Source of the DNA: Panopea generosa
Lineage: Eukaryota > Mollusca > Bivalvia > Adapedonta > Hiatellidae
Direction: 5' to 3'
DNA: 64,000 bases
NCBI GenBank assembly: GCA_029582155.1
Contig: CM055895.1
Location: 15,614,787-15,678,786, forward strand
This document shows, piece by piece, positions 1-12,095 of the stretch. Numbering within the stretch: the first letter of the stretch is position 1; every line of letters begins with the position of its first letter. The notes under the pieces were generated by a model, which saw only the letters and a program-made list of their open reading frames with translations, was not told the origin of the DNA and did not search any database. Both the position numbers and the translations under genes were made by a program.

Positions 1-121
1 CTATCAAGTAACAATACAAATGACAGAAATTGCAGAAATACAAATATTTTTCGAAATACTGAGTGTCAAGTGATGAAGCAACTAGTACCATTTCTATTAT
101 CTGATCCATAACCGATATCCT

Positions 122-320
122 CTGTGGCTGAATGGTCAAAATTGCTGTTGTCGTATGGCAATTTACCTTCCACTGTTGAGGTCATAGGTTCGGGACAAGT
201 TTAGTCCAAAAACTTTGTGAGAAAATTACCTAGTTACAAATAATTTTGTGGAAAGACGGTGGTTCTACTCGGATTCATTTTAGGTCTTCCTCAACTTATA
301 AAACTGGATGTCATGTTTGA
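122..320 (+). repeat. tRNA-derived SINE copy (family with AGGTCTTCCTC body)
   Basis: A box-A-like GGCTGAATGGTC and a box-B-like GGTTCGGG are followed by a body that matches 54,580-54,765 (AGACGGTGGTTCTACTC, GGTCTTCCTC, AAAACTGGAT). The three related copies in the window (this one, 54.6 kb, and 50.6 kb inverted) support a dispersed SINE rather than a gene. Confidence 0.6.
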
Positions 321-730
321 AACCCAATTAAAGATAACAATAATAAAACAAACTATAACCACATGAATACAATCCTGACCTCGACCAACAACCTCCTGTG
401 TGCTTACCTGACCAGGGACCTAACTAACGATCTCCTTCATGCAAAGCAGACACTCATTCAATCAACAATAACCAATATGATTGCCAGAAAAATACCTTCA
501 TTAGGATTTAACAGGTTTAAGACAAAAACGAAAATACCAAAATTTCATAACCATAATTGATTTATTCAAATATTCAACAAAGTATCAAGCACAAGTAATG
601 AATTATATAAACTATTCCATCCAATTCGAATACAGAAAATCTTTACTGATGTCTCCCATATTAAAAATTTACAATTGTAATGCAATTTTTTCAATGAACT
701 TCTGACAAATTTGTAGTTTGTCCTTATTAA
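321..730. other. AT-rich sequence without a recognised feature
   Basis: Only a short open frame is present (65 codons at 363-560). It has no recognisable domain and no supporting splice or homology signal. I see nothing functional here. Confidence 0.5.
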
Positions 731-1652
731 CATACACCAAATGTGTCACATGTATCGCAGTAAGTATTGACACCAAATGTGTCACATATATCACAATAGA
801 TATTAACACCAAATGTGTCACATGTAACACAGTAAATATTGACACCAAATGTGTCACATATATCACAGTAAGTATTGACACCAAATGTGTCCCATATATC
901 ACAGTAGATATAAACACCAAATGTGTCACATGTATCACAGTAAATATTGACACCAAATGTGTCACACATATCACAGTAAGTATTGACATCAAATGTGTCA
1001 CATATATCACAGGAGATATTAACACCAAATGTGTCACATGTATCACAGTAAGTATTGACACCAAATGTGTCACATATATCACAGTAGATATTAACACCAA
1101 ATGTGTCACATGTATCACAGTAAGTATTGATACCAAATGTGTCACAGATATCACAGTAGATATTAACACCAAATGTGTCACATGTATCACAGTAAATATT
1201 GACACCAAATGTGTCACACGTATCATAGTAAGTATTGACATCAAATGTGTCACATATATCACAGTAGAAATTAACACCAAATGTGTCACATGCATTTCAG
1301 TAAGTATTGACACCAAATGTGTCACATATATCACAGTTGATATTAACACCAAATGTGTCACATGTATCACAGTAAGTATTGACACCAAATGTGTCACATA
1401 TATCACAGTAGATATTAACACCAAATGTGTCACATATATCACAGTAAGTACTGACACCAAATATGTCAAATATATCACAGTAGATATTGACACCAAATGT
1501 GTCACATGTACCACAGTAAATATTGACACCAAATGTGTCACACATATCACAGTAAGTATTGACATCAAATGTGTCACATGTATCACAGTAAATATTGACA
1601 CCAAATGTGTCACACATATCACAGTAAGTATTGACATCAAATGTCAGTATAA
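731..1652. repeat. 36-bp minisatellite, about 25.5 copies
   Basis: The core CACCAAATGTGTCACA recurs every 36 bp from 735 to 1,635 with no net length change over 25 periods. Neighbouring units alternate between two subtypes (ACAGTAGATATTAA and ACAGTAAGTATTGA), giving a 72-bp higher-order period. Because 36 is 12 codons, long open frames appear on both strands (about 313 and 323 codons). These follow from the repeat and are not evidence for a protein. Confidence 0.95.
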
Positions 1653-1883
1653 ATATTAATTTCTGTATATTTTCTATGAACAACCAAGCCAAGCTACTGC
1701 TGCAATAGGATTGGTTCCCAGTTATTTGTGTTCAACAATTTACAGCACAATACATGAAAGGACAAATATATGTTGTTGAATTCAATGAATTCATTAACAA
1801 AATAAATTAAATATTACTATAACATTAAATATTAATGATATAAAATATTAATAATTTAAAACAAATGTTAACATTTATGAACA

Positions 1884-2310
1884 AGAGGCCCAAGAGGGCC
1901 TGAGGACGCTCTACTGACTCATAGTGGCCATAGCACTTTTTGAAATTCTCCTATGCAATAGAAACATCAGGGCAGGGATATTTTTAACCCTAGGGACACC
2001 ATTTGAACAAATCTAACAAAACTATAGTTGGTCATCATTACTACATAAACATTTTGAAAATCTGTTGGGCCGTTCATGAGAAGAAGATTTTTTAAATTTT
2101 GGACTATTTTTAGTAACGGTGGCCATCTTGAATTTCATATCGAAAAAAAAAATCTTCTGTATAGCCTCCTATGCAATAGAAACATCCATGTGAAGTTTCA
2201 GTTACAGTGGCCTAGTGGTTTCAGAGAAAGTGCTGCTAACAGACGACAGACAACGAACCATCGCATAAGCACTTATGGCCTTTGGCCAGTAGAACAAAAA
2301 ATGGATTTAG
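1884..2310 (+). mobile_element. Bivalve non-autonomous element (AAGAGGCCCAAGAGGGCC family), single-unit copy
   Basis: It begins AAGAGGCCCAAGAGGGCC with GCTCTACTG nearby and ends GGCCTTTGGCCAGTAGAAC. GCTCTACTG and CAGTAGAAC are near inverted partners, suggesting degenerate terminal inverted repeats. No coding capacity. The internal segment (CTAGGGACACCATTTGAACA and onward) is the one tandemly multiplied at 12.1-15.5 kb. Confidence 0.65.
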
Positions 2311-2389
2311 ATCACAAGAATGTAACCATATAATAGTTCACTTAATTTGCACATGTTAAATATAAAACAACATTCAAATAAATAAAACT

Positions 2390-2580
2390 CATATCTAATA
2401 CTGTCTCTAATGTGTGAATAGTCACCTATTTTGAGCATCCACTTGTCTTAAGTAGCCACATTTGCTATTTCCCATGCCTATGCTTTCAGAGCATATCAAC
2501 CTGTTTTAAGCAATAACCTGTCATAAAAAAGGCTATAAATAAAGGCATAAAATACTGGCTGCTTAGGACAAGTTTGACTG
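2390..2580 (-). repeat. Dispersed repeat related to 46.02-46.19 kb
   Basis: Read on the minus strand it has CAGTCAAACTTGTCCTAAGCAG, a paired region with ACAGGTTATTGCTTAAAACAGG, and AAATGTGGCTACTTAAGAC. The same order occurs at 46,022-46,190 in the other orientation. Non-coding dispersed element of unknown class. Confidence 0.45.
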
Positions 2581-2809
2581 TATGCAATGATAGTAATCTG
2601 CTCTATTGTATCAGTTATTGTGTCATTAGAAAAAATGCTCATTTCATAGTATGCAAACTGGGCCAATATGAATGAAAATGGGCTAATGTGAAAAACAGAC
2701 AATACCAATATGAACTAGAACAGGACTGGTTAGAAGCAGGCGCTAATCAACTGAAACAACATAATTTCATAATGGTCCATTTGTTGGTCACATATGCATA
2801 CTACCTACA

Positions 2810-3665
2810 ACCTTGGGGCTTGGGCTAATTTGACAAACCTTGGACCAATATGACAGTCTTTTGACCAATATAACAGTTCTTGGACCTATGCGAGTCCTTG
2901 AACTGATGACAGCACTTAATCGATATCACAGTCCTTAAACCAATTTAACCTTACTTAGACCAATGTGACAGTACTAGAACGGTATCACATTCATTGGGGC
3001 CATATAACATTCATTGGGTCAATAGGACAGCACTTGGACCAACACCATAGTCCTTGAACCAATATAACAGTACTTAGACCAATGTGACAGTCCTTGTACC
3101 AATGACAGTACTTGGACCGATATCACAGTCATTAAACCAATATACCATTCATTGGGCCAATAGGACAGCACTTGGACCAACACCACAATCCTTAAACCAA
3201 TATAACAGTACTTAGACCAATGTGACAGTCCTTGTACCAATGACAGTACTTGGAATGATATCACATTCATTGGGCCAATAGGACAGCACTTGGACCAACA
3301 TCACAGTCCTTGAACCAATATAACAGTACTGAGACCAATGTTACAGTCTTTGTACCAATGACAGTACTTGGACCGATATAACAGTCACTGGACAAATATC
3401 ACATTCATTGGGCCAATAGAACAGCACTTGGACCAACACCACAGTCCTTGAACCAATATAACAGCACTTAGACAAATGCGACAGTCTTTGTACCAATATC
3501 ACAGTCACTGGACCAATATCTCAGTCATTTGGCCACTATCACAGTCATTCGACCAATATCACAGTCCTCAGGCCAATATGACAGCACTTGGACCAATATC
3601 TCTGTCCTTGAACCAATATTACAGTCCTCAGGCCAATATTACAGCACTTGGACCAATATGATGTC
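2810..3665. repeat. Compound minisatellite of ~20-bp units, higher-order ~110-160 bp
   Basis: The short motif CTTGGACCAATATNACAGT recurs throughout with drift. Larger blocks starting ATTCATTGGGCCAATAG recur near 3,000, 3,140, 3,258 and 3,398. Open frames inside are repeat artefacts. Confidence 0.8.
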
Positions 3666-3671
3666 ACTCAC

Positions 3672-3890
3672 TCATCTCTTACCACTGATTCCAACTCACT
3701 GTCATCATTCGTCTCTCACTGCTGATTCAACTCACTGTCATCATTCGTCTTCACGGCTGATTCAAGTGAATCCATTACTTGCAAAGAGTACTGGTTAACC
3801 TTCCAGGATCCCAAGAAAGAGTTGTTAGGTTTACTGATTGTCTATTATCCCTTGATGGCATAAAAATGACGCTAAACATTCAAACAAATC
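3672..3890 (+). repeat. SINE fragment (family with AAACATTCAAACAAAT tail)
   Basis: Contains GGTTAACCTTCCAGGATCCC, GATTGTCTATTATCCCTTGA, TGGCATAAAAATGACGCTAA and a tail ATTCAAACAAATC. These align with the better preserved copies at 41.49-41.78 kb (minus) and 48.13-48.36 kb (plus). The tRNA-like head is missing and the 5' part contains a local duplication of AACTCACTGTCATCATTCGT. Confidence 0.6.
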
Positions 3891-4460
3891 ATTGATTCTC
3901 TTTTCAAAGGATGTTTCAGGATGTACTTCCTATATAGTAATATCTAGATTGACCAATGAGCCACATTATTTTGCAAACACTATTAATTTCTATCAGATAG
4001 CGGTGCTTGCAAAAATTATAGATCTCCATCTCTTATTATTAAAATTTAATCAGAAGAGAATATTTTTCTTTTTGAAAAATAGAATTTTCTAATTCTATAG
4101 AGCTCTCAAAAGTGGGAGTGGTGTTAACTGTGACCTCATGTTACATTTCAAACATAGGTGTAATTTCATTTCTTGAAGTACTTTTTATACCTGTAAGTTT
4201 TGTTATACATTTCTACATAAAACTCAAACTTAGATGATCCCAAAAATCAATGGGACAACATTAATACATTATCTATACAAACAGAAGGATTACTGGTATA
4301 ACAAGATGTTTTCAAATCCTGTAAACAGTTCTTTAGATATTTTTTTTTCAAGTTTTAAACTTTTAGTTGTTGTTGTCATTACTTAATTTGTATTGTTCAC
4401 CTTGAAAGAAGACAGCTTCTTTAATTGACTTCTACCAGTACAATTTGCCAAATCACTTTA
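3891..4460. other. AT-rich sequence, nothing recognised
   Basis: No domain-bearing frame, RNA gene or clear repeat boundary could be seen between the SINE fragment and the large satellite. Confidence 0.5.
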
Positions 4461-4461
4461 T

Positions 4462-7400
4462 AAAGTGCTACCACTGGGCACTGTCACAGTGCTTACTAAT
4501 CATCCAGCACTTGGCCAGAAGATCTAACAATGCAAGCAACATAAAGTGCAACTACTGGGCACTGTCAAGTGCAACTACTGGGCACTGTCACAGTGCTTAC
4601 TAATAATCCAGCACTTGGCCAGAAGGTCTCACAATGCAAGCAACATAAAGTGCCACTACTGGGCACTGTCAAGTGCAACTACTGGGCACTGTTACAGCGT
4701 TACTAATCATCCAGCACTTGGCCAGAAGATCTAACAATGCAAGCAACATAAAGTGCCACTACTTGGCACTGTCAAGTGCCACTACTGGGCACTGTCACAG
4801 CGCTTACTAATAATCCAGCACTTGGCCAGAAGATCTAACAATGCAAGCAACATAAAGTGCCACTACTGGGCACTGTCAAGTGCAACTACTGGGCACTGTT
4901 ACAGCGTTACTAATCATCCAGCACTTGGCCAGAAGATCTAACAATGCAAGCAACATAAAGTGCTACTACTGGGCACTGTCACAGTGCTTACTAATCATCC
5001 AGCACTTGGCCAGAAGATCTAACAATGCAAGCAACATAAAGTGCCACTACTTGGCACTGTCAAGTGCCACTACTGGGCACTGTCACAGCGCTTACTAATA
5101 ATCCAGCACTTGGCCAGAAGATCTAACAATGCAAGCAACATAAAGTGCCACTACTGGGCACTGTCAAGTGCAACTACTGGGCACTGTCACAGTGCTTACT
5201 AATCATCCAGCACTTGGCCAGAAGATCTAACAATGCAAGCAACATAAAGTACCACTACTGGGCACTCACTGTCAAGTGCAACTACTGGGCACTGTCACAG
5301 TGCTTACTAATCATCCAGCACTTGGCCAGAAGATCTAACAATGCAAGCAACATAAAGTGCTACTACTGGGCACTGTCACAGTGCTTACTAATCATCCAGC
5401 ACTTGGCCAGAAGATCTAACAATGCAAGCAACATAAAGTGCCACTACTTGGCACTGTCAAGTGCCACTACTGGGCACTGTCACAGCGCTTACTAATAATC
5501 CAGCACTTGGCCAGAAGATCTAACAATGCAAGCAACATAAAGTGCCACTACTGGGCACTGTCAAGTGCAACTACTGGGCACTGTTACAGCGTTACTAATC
5601 ATCCAGCACTTGGCCAGAAGATCTAACAATGCAAGCAACATAAAGTGCCACTACTTGGCACTGTCAAGTGCCACTACTGGGCACTGTCACAGTGCTTACT
5701 AATCATCCAGCACTTGGCCAGAAGATCTAACAATGCAAGCAACATAAAGTGCCACTACTTGGCACTGTCAAGTGCCACTACTGGGCACTGTCACAGCGCT
5801 TACTAATAATCCAGCACTTGGCCAGAAGATCTAACAATGCAAGCAACATAAAGTGCCACTACTGGGCACTGTCAAGTGCAACTACTGGGCACTGTTACAG
5901 CGTTACTAATCATCCAGCACTTGGCCAGAAGATCTAACAATGCAAGCAACATAAAGTGCTACTACTGGGCACTGTCACAGTGCTTACTAATCATCCAGCA
6001 CTTGGCCAGAAGATCTAACAATGCAAGCAACATAAAGTGCCACTACTGGGCACTGTCACAGCGCTTACTAATAATCCAGCACTTGGCCAGAAGATCTAAC
6101 AATGCAAGCAACATAAAGTGCCACTACTGGGCACTGTCAAGTGCAACTACTGGGCACTGTCACAGTGCTTACTAATCATCCAGCACTTGGCCAGAAGATC
6201 TAACAATGCAAGCAACATAAAGTGCCACTACTGGGCACTGTCAAGTGCAACTACTGGGCACTGTCACAGTGCTTACTAATCATCCAGCACTTGGCCAGAA
6301 GATCTAACAATGCAAGCAACATAAAGTACCACTACTGGGCACTCACTGTCAAGTGCAACTACTGGGCACTGTTACAGCGTTACTAATCATCCAGCACTTG
6401 GCCAGAAGATCTAACAATGCAAGCAACATAAAGTGCTACTACTGGGCACTGTCACAGTGCTTACTAATCATCCAGCACTTGGCCAGAAGATCTAACAATG
6501 CAAGCAACATAAAGTGCCACTACTGGGCACTGTCACAGCGCTTACTAATAATCCAGCACTTGGCCAGAAGATCTAACAATGCAAGCAACATAAAGTGCCA
6601 CTACTGGGCACTGTCAAGTGCAACTACTGGGCACTGTTACAGCGTTACTAATCATCCAGCACTTGGCCAGAAGATCTAACAATGCAAGCAACATAAAGTG
6701 CCACTACTGGGCACTGTTACAGCGTTACTAATCATCCAGCACTTGGCCAGAAGATCTAACAATGCAAGCAACATAAAGTGCTACTACTGGGCACTGTCAC
6801 AGTGCTTACTAATCATCCAGCACTTGGCCAGAAGATCTAACAATGCAAGCAACATAAAGTGCTACTACTGGGCACTGTCACAGTGCTTACTAATAATCCA
6901 GCACTTGGCCAGAAGATCTAACAATGCAAGCAACATAAAGTGCCACTACTGGGCACTGTCAAGTGCCACTACTGGGCACTGTTACAGCGTTACTAATCAT
7001 CCAGCACTTGGCCAGAAGATCTAACAATGCAAGCAACATAAAGTGCCACTACTGGGCACTGTCACAGCGCTTACTAATAATCCAGCACTTGGCCAGAAGA
7101 TCTAACAATGCAAGCAACATAAAGTGCCACTACTGGGCACTGTCAAGTGCCACTACTGGGCACTGTCACAGCGCTTACTAATCATCCAGCACTTGGCCAG
7201 AAGATCTAACAATGCAAGCAACATAAAGTGCCACTACTGGGCACTGTCACAGTGCTTACTAATAATCCAGCACTTGGCCAGAAGATCTAACAATGCAAGC
7301 AACATAAAGTGCAACTACTGGGCACTGTCACAGTGCTTACTAATAATCCAGCACTTGGCCAGAAGATCTAACAATGCAAGCAACATAAAGTGCCACTACT

Positions 7401-10135
7401 TGGCACTGTCAAGTGCAACTACTGGGCACTGTCACAGTGCTTACTAATCATCCAGCACTTGGCCAGAAGATCTAACAATGCAAGCAACATAAAGTACCAC
7501 TACTGGGCACTCACTGTCAAGTGCAACTACTGGGCACTGTCACAGTGCTTACTAATCATCCAGCACTTGGCCAGAAGATCTAACAATGCAAGCAACATAA
7601 AGTGCCACTACTGGGCACTGTTACAGCGTTACTAATCATCCAGCACTTGGCCAGAAGATCTAACAATGCAAGCAACATAGAGTGCCACTACTGGGCACTG
7701 TCACAGTGCTTACTAATAATCCAGCACTTGGCCAGAAGATCTAACAATGCAAGCAACATAAAGTGCCACTACTGGGCACTGTCAAGTGCCACTACTGGGC
7801 ACTGTTACAGCGTTACTAATCATCCAGCACTTGGCCAGAAGATCTAACAATGCAAGCAACATAAAGTGCCACTACTGGGCACTGTCACAGCGCTTACTAA
7901 TAATCCAGCACTTGGCCAGAAGATCTAACAATGCAAGCAACATAAAGTGCCACTACTGGGCACTGTCAAGTGCCACTACTGGGCACTGTCACAGCGCTTA
8001 CTAATCATCCAGCACTTGGCCAGAAGATCTAACAATGCAAGCAACATAAAGTGCCACTACTGGGCACTGTCACAGTGCTTACTAATAATCCAGCACTTGG
8101 CCAGAAGATCTAACAATGCAAGCAACATAAAGTGCAACTACTGGGCACTGTCACAGTGCTTACTAATAATCCAGCACTTGGCCAGAAGATCTAACAATGC
8201 AAGCAACATAAAGTGCCACTACTTGGCACTGTCAAGTGCAACTACTGGGCACTGTCACAGTGCTTACTAATCATCCAGCACTTGGCCAGAAGGTCTAACA
8301 ATGCAAGCAACATAAAGTGCCACTACTGGGCACTGTCAAGTGCAACTACTGGGCACTGTCACAGTGCTTACTAATCATCCAGCACTTGGCCAGAAGATCT
8401 AACAATGCAAGCAACATAAAGTGCTACTACTGGGCACTGTCACAGCGCTTACTAATAATCCAGCACTTGGCCAGAAGATCTAACAATGCAACCAATATAA
8501 AGTGCTACTACTGGGCACTGTCACAGCGCTTACTAATAATCCAGCACTTGGCCAGAAGATCTAACAATGCAAGCAACATAAAGTGCCACTACTGGGCACT
8601 GTCACAGCGCTTACTAATAATCCAGCACTTGGCCAGAAGATCTAACAATGCAACCAATATAAAGTGCTACTACTGGGCACTGTCACAGCGCTTACTAATA
8701 ATCCAGCACTTGGCCAGAAGATCTAACAATGCAAGCAACATAAAGTGCTACTACTGGGCACTGTCACAGTGCTTACTAATCATCCAGCACTTGGCCAGAA
8801 GATCTAACAATGCAAGCAACATAAAGTGCTACTACTGGGCACTGTCACAGTGCTTACTAATCATCCAGCACTTGGCCAGAAGGTCTAACAATGCAAGCAA
8901 CATAAAGTGCCACTACTGGGCACTGTCAAGTGCAACTACTGGGCACTGTCACAGTGCTTACTAATCATCCAGCACTTGGCCAGAAGATCTAACAATGCAA
9001 GCAACATAAAGTGCCACTACTGGGCACTGTCACAGCGCTTACTAATAATCCAGCACTTGGCCAGAAGATCTAACAATGCAACCAATATAAAGTGCTACTA
9101 CTGGGCACTGTCACAGCGCTTACTAATAATCCAGCACTTGGCCAGAAGATCTAACAATGCAAGCAACATAAAGTGCTACTACTGGGCACTGTCACAGTGC
9201 TTACTAATCATCCAGCACTTGGCCAGAAGATCTAACAATGCAAGCAACATAAAGTGCTACTACTGGGCACTGTCACAGTGCTTACTAATCATCCAGCACT
9301 TGGCCAGAAGGTCTAACAATGCAAGCAACATAAAGTGCCACTACTGGGCACTGTCAAGTGCCACTACTGGGCACTGTCACAGCGCTTACTAATAATCCAG
9401 CACTTGGCCAGAAGATCCAACAATGCAAGCAACATAAAGTGCCACTACTGGGCACTGTCACAGCGCTTACTAATCATCCAGCACTTGGCCAGAAGATCTA
9501 ACAATGCAAGCAACATAAAGTGCCACTACTGGGCACTGTCACAGCGCTTACTAATAATCCAGCACTTGGCCAGAAGATCCAACAATGCAAGCAACATAAA
9601 GTGCCACTACTGGGCACTGTCACAGTGCTTACTAATCATCCAGCACTTGGCCAGAAGGTCTAACAATGCAAGCAACATAAAGTACCACTACTGGGCACTC
9701 ACTGTCAAGTGCCACTACTGGGCACTGTCACAGTGCTTACTAATCATCTAGCACTTGGCCAGAAGATCTAACAATGCAAGTAAAATAAAGTGCAACTACT
9801 GGGCACTGTCACAGTGCTTACTAATCATCCAGCACTTGGCCAGAAGATCTAACAATGCAAGCAACATAAAGTGCTACTACTGGGCACTGTCACAGTGCTT
9901 ACTAATCATCCAGCACTTGGCCAGAAGGTCTAACAATGCAAGCAACATAAAGTACCACTACTGGGCACTCACTGTCAAGTGCCACTACTGGGCACTGTCA
10001 CAGTGCTTACTAATCATCCAGCACTTGGCCAGAAGATCTAACAATGCAAGTAAAATAAAGTGCAACTACTGGGCACTGTCACAGTGCTTACTAATCATCC
10101 AGCACTTGGCCAGAAGATCTAATAATGCAAGCAAC
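4462..10135. repeat. Satellite array of 81-bp units with a 23-bp length variant, about 60 units
   Basis: The basic unit runs from GTGCTACTACTGGGCACTG through CATCCAGCACTTGGCCAGA to GCAAGCAACATAAA, 81 bp (27 codons). Many units contain an extra 23-bp duplication of the GTGCCACTACTGGGCACTGTCAA segment, making 104 bp. Other variants are a TTACAGCGTTACT one-base-shorter form and a GGCACTCACTGTC form. Blocks of several units recur as higher-order repeats. Each unit has two dyads: AGTGC...GCACT around CTACTACTGG, and AGTGCT...AGCACT separated by 12 bases. The many 60-215-codon frames come from the 81-bp period. No gene. Confidence 0.97.
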
Positions 10136-12095
10136 ATGATGATTATAATACTGTGGACGGATTTGTGCGAAGTGTCAACAAAATTTTTTGTTATCAACGC
10201 AACATTTAATATACAATGAACAAAATGTGTGTCAATTAAATAACAATGTAAACAACAATGAACAAAGTATACATATGAAATTACATGAACAATTATTAAA
10301 AATAGAATTTTTTTGTCATTAATCTCATCTATATCATCATAATCAATATAATAGTTCTAATTATGTACATACATGTAGACAATACTTCAAACAGTCAAAC
10401 TTTAATTTAGAGATAGTGCGTAAAGTGTCCTTTCAATGAAGAACACTTATAGCTAAATATTTAGTTTTGTTTTCTGCTTTGAATTATAACATAATATAAT
10501 TCTATTATTAAAGCATCTGAACATTTCATGAATGTTTATAGCTAACACATTCAAAAAAAGAAAGATGAAAATCCTCTTGGTGGAACATTTTTCATATAAA
10601 GGATAATAAAATATAAAAAACAAAAATGTGATTTCAGTTCTAAGGAAATACTGACTGAAAATTAGAGGTCTTCCGACTACCACTCTTCAATCTTGCCGCA
10701 CAACTTAACATATTACTTATAAGGGTGGCCTTGACCTTTAAGTTATGGGCTTTAGTATTGTACATATAATGTTGCCAAGTGATATTAAAATTGCAACATG
10801 CATGATGAAGTAAACAGCAAGATGAAACAATGGGACAGTATGGATAGACCTACAAATGGCCAATGTGCTTTTCCTATCACCACTGTACATGTCTAGGCCA
10901 GGCCTTCTAAAATTGCTGTTTTTTCAGTTTTTGGACCGATTTCTGAAGTTCAAAACCGGTTTTAGTTTCAAAGTTCAATAAAAACAGGTCCAGATATTTT
11001 CTATAGGTCGTATAAAATCCCATAAACTTGCGGCAATATCATATGATCCGACAATCCGAATGTTTTGTCACCTGCTGTGCTAAAGGATGTCAATTTTGAC
11101 TAAACCATAAACGACAGTAGGGGAGTTTATCAAAAGTCTATCGCTATGTAGCACGCCTTCGATGTGTGATCAGCAACCCATAGCATTCTGTCGGTTCATC
11201 AAAAGATTGTGTTTGTGTCCGTAATTTCTTTGATATACCCCTAGCCAAAGCTTGGATGGTCGGACTGAATATTGTTTGCATCATTAAAGTACATGTATTT
11301 GATAAAATATGCAGTGTTACTTGTTTGTTTTATTTTTTAAAAAAAATATCTTTAATTATAAAATAAATGACATTAATTAAGGAAAGTGATAAAACCGTGA
11401 CTGATTTTGTTTTGATGTTGAACCGGGATTATTTGCGTTAGTCGTAGCGTGTGGTTTTAATTAAGGTGGCGCAGGAGTGGAACACTATGCTATAAATGAG
11501 CTGGTTTTGGTTATGGTATGTAGTGGCTAGCTACAGCACAAAAATAAAAATTTGTTTGAAATGTTACATTGGTTACCATGGTGATTATTTCAAGCAATTT
11601 CCGGTACATACGATACTTGGATTCGATCAAGCATTTTTAATATAATGAAAACTATTCAGTAATGTCAGTTATTAAAATGTACACATTGTGATAAAGTATG
11701 TTATAAATAATACACAAATAAACTTGAAATAGTTCCCAATTAATGAATAAATGGAGAAAATACATGATGCAGCTGACATGGTGGGTGGGGTATGAATACA
11801 TGTAAAGACATAATTTAAGGCAATTTTAGTGATTTTTTAAAAAATAAGTGTGATTCTTAGGGCAGTAAAAAACTTGGACCGATTTGCATTTTGGAATTTA
11901 GAGGCCCTGGTCCAGGCTTTACACACAACACATCATTTTGCTGTGTTGATCATTTGTGTGAAGTAATCTTTCAAAATAAACCTAACTAGTTAGCTGGATA
12001 AAGCAATTATTAGCCTTTATAAAATCCCTATAGTGCAGAACTACCTTAAGACTTTTAACATGAAAATCTAAGTAAAAAGAGGTATTAATTCAGGA
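10136..12095. other. Unique AT-rich intergenic sequence
   Basis: No convincing exon, RNA gene or bounded repeat was seen. The longest frame (76 codons, minus, 10,453-10,683) is hydrophobic and low in complexity, with no recognisable family. Confidence 0.5.

Noticed and set aside
669-1659. Long open frames on both strands (323 and 313 codons)
   Set aside because: They are produced by the 36-bp period, which is a multiple of three. No domain, splice site or start context supports a gene.
4462-10135. Possible CRISPR array
   Set aside because: Units are contiguous with no unique spacers, and the context is an animal genome.
4462-10135. Possible microRNA sponge because GCACTT occurs in every unit
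   Set aside because: The seed match is a by-product of one repeated unit, there is no sign of transcription, and I know of no matching bivalve microRNA.
4546-10219. Many 60-215-codon frames with repeated NIKCYYWALSQCLLIIQHLA
   Set aside because: Products of the 81-bp (27-codon) satellite unit. Frame changes at the 23-bp insert show no coding constraint.
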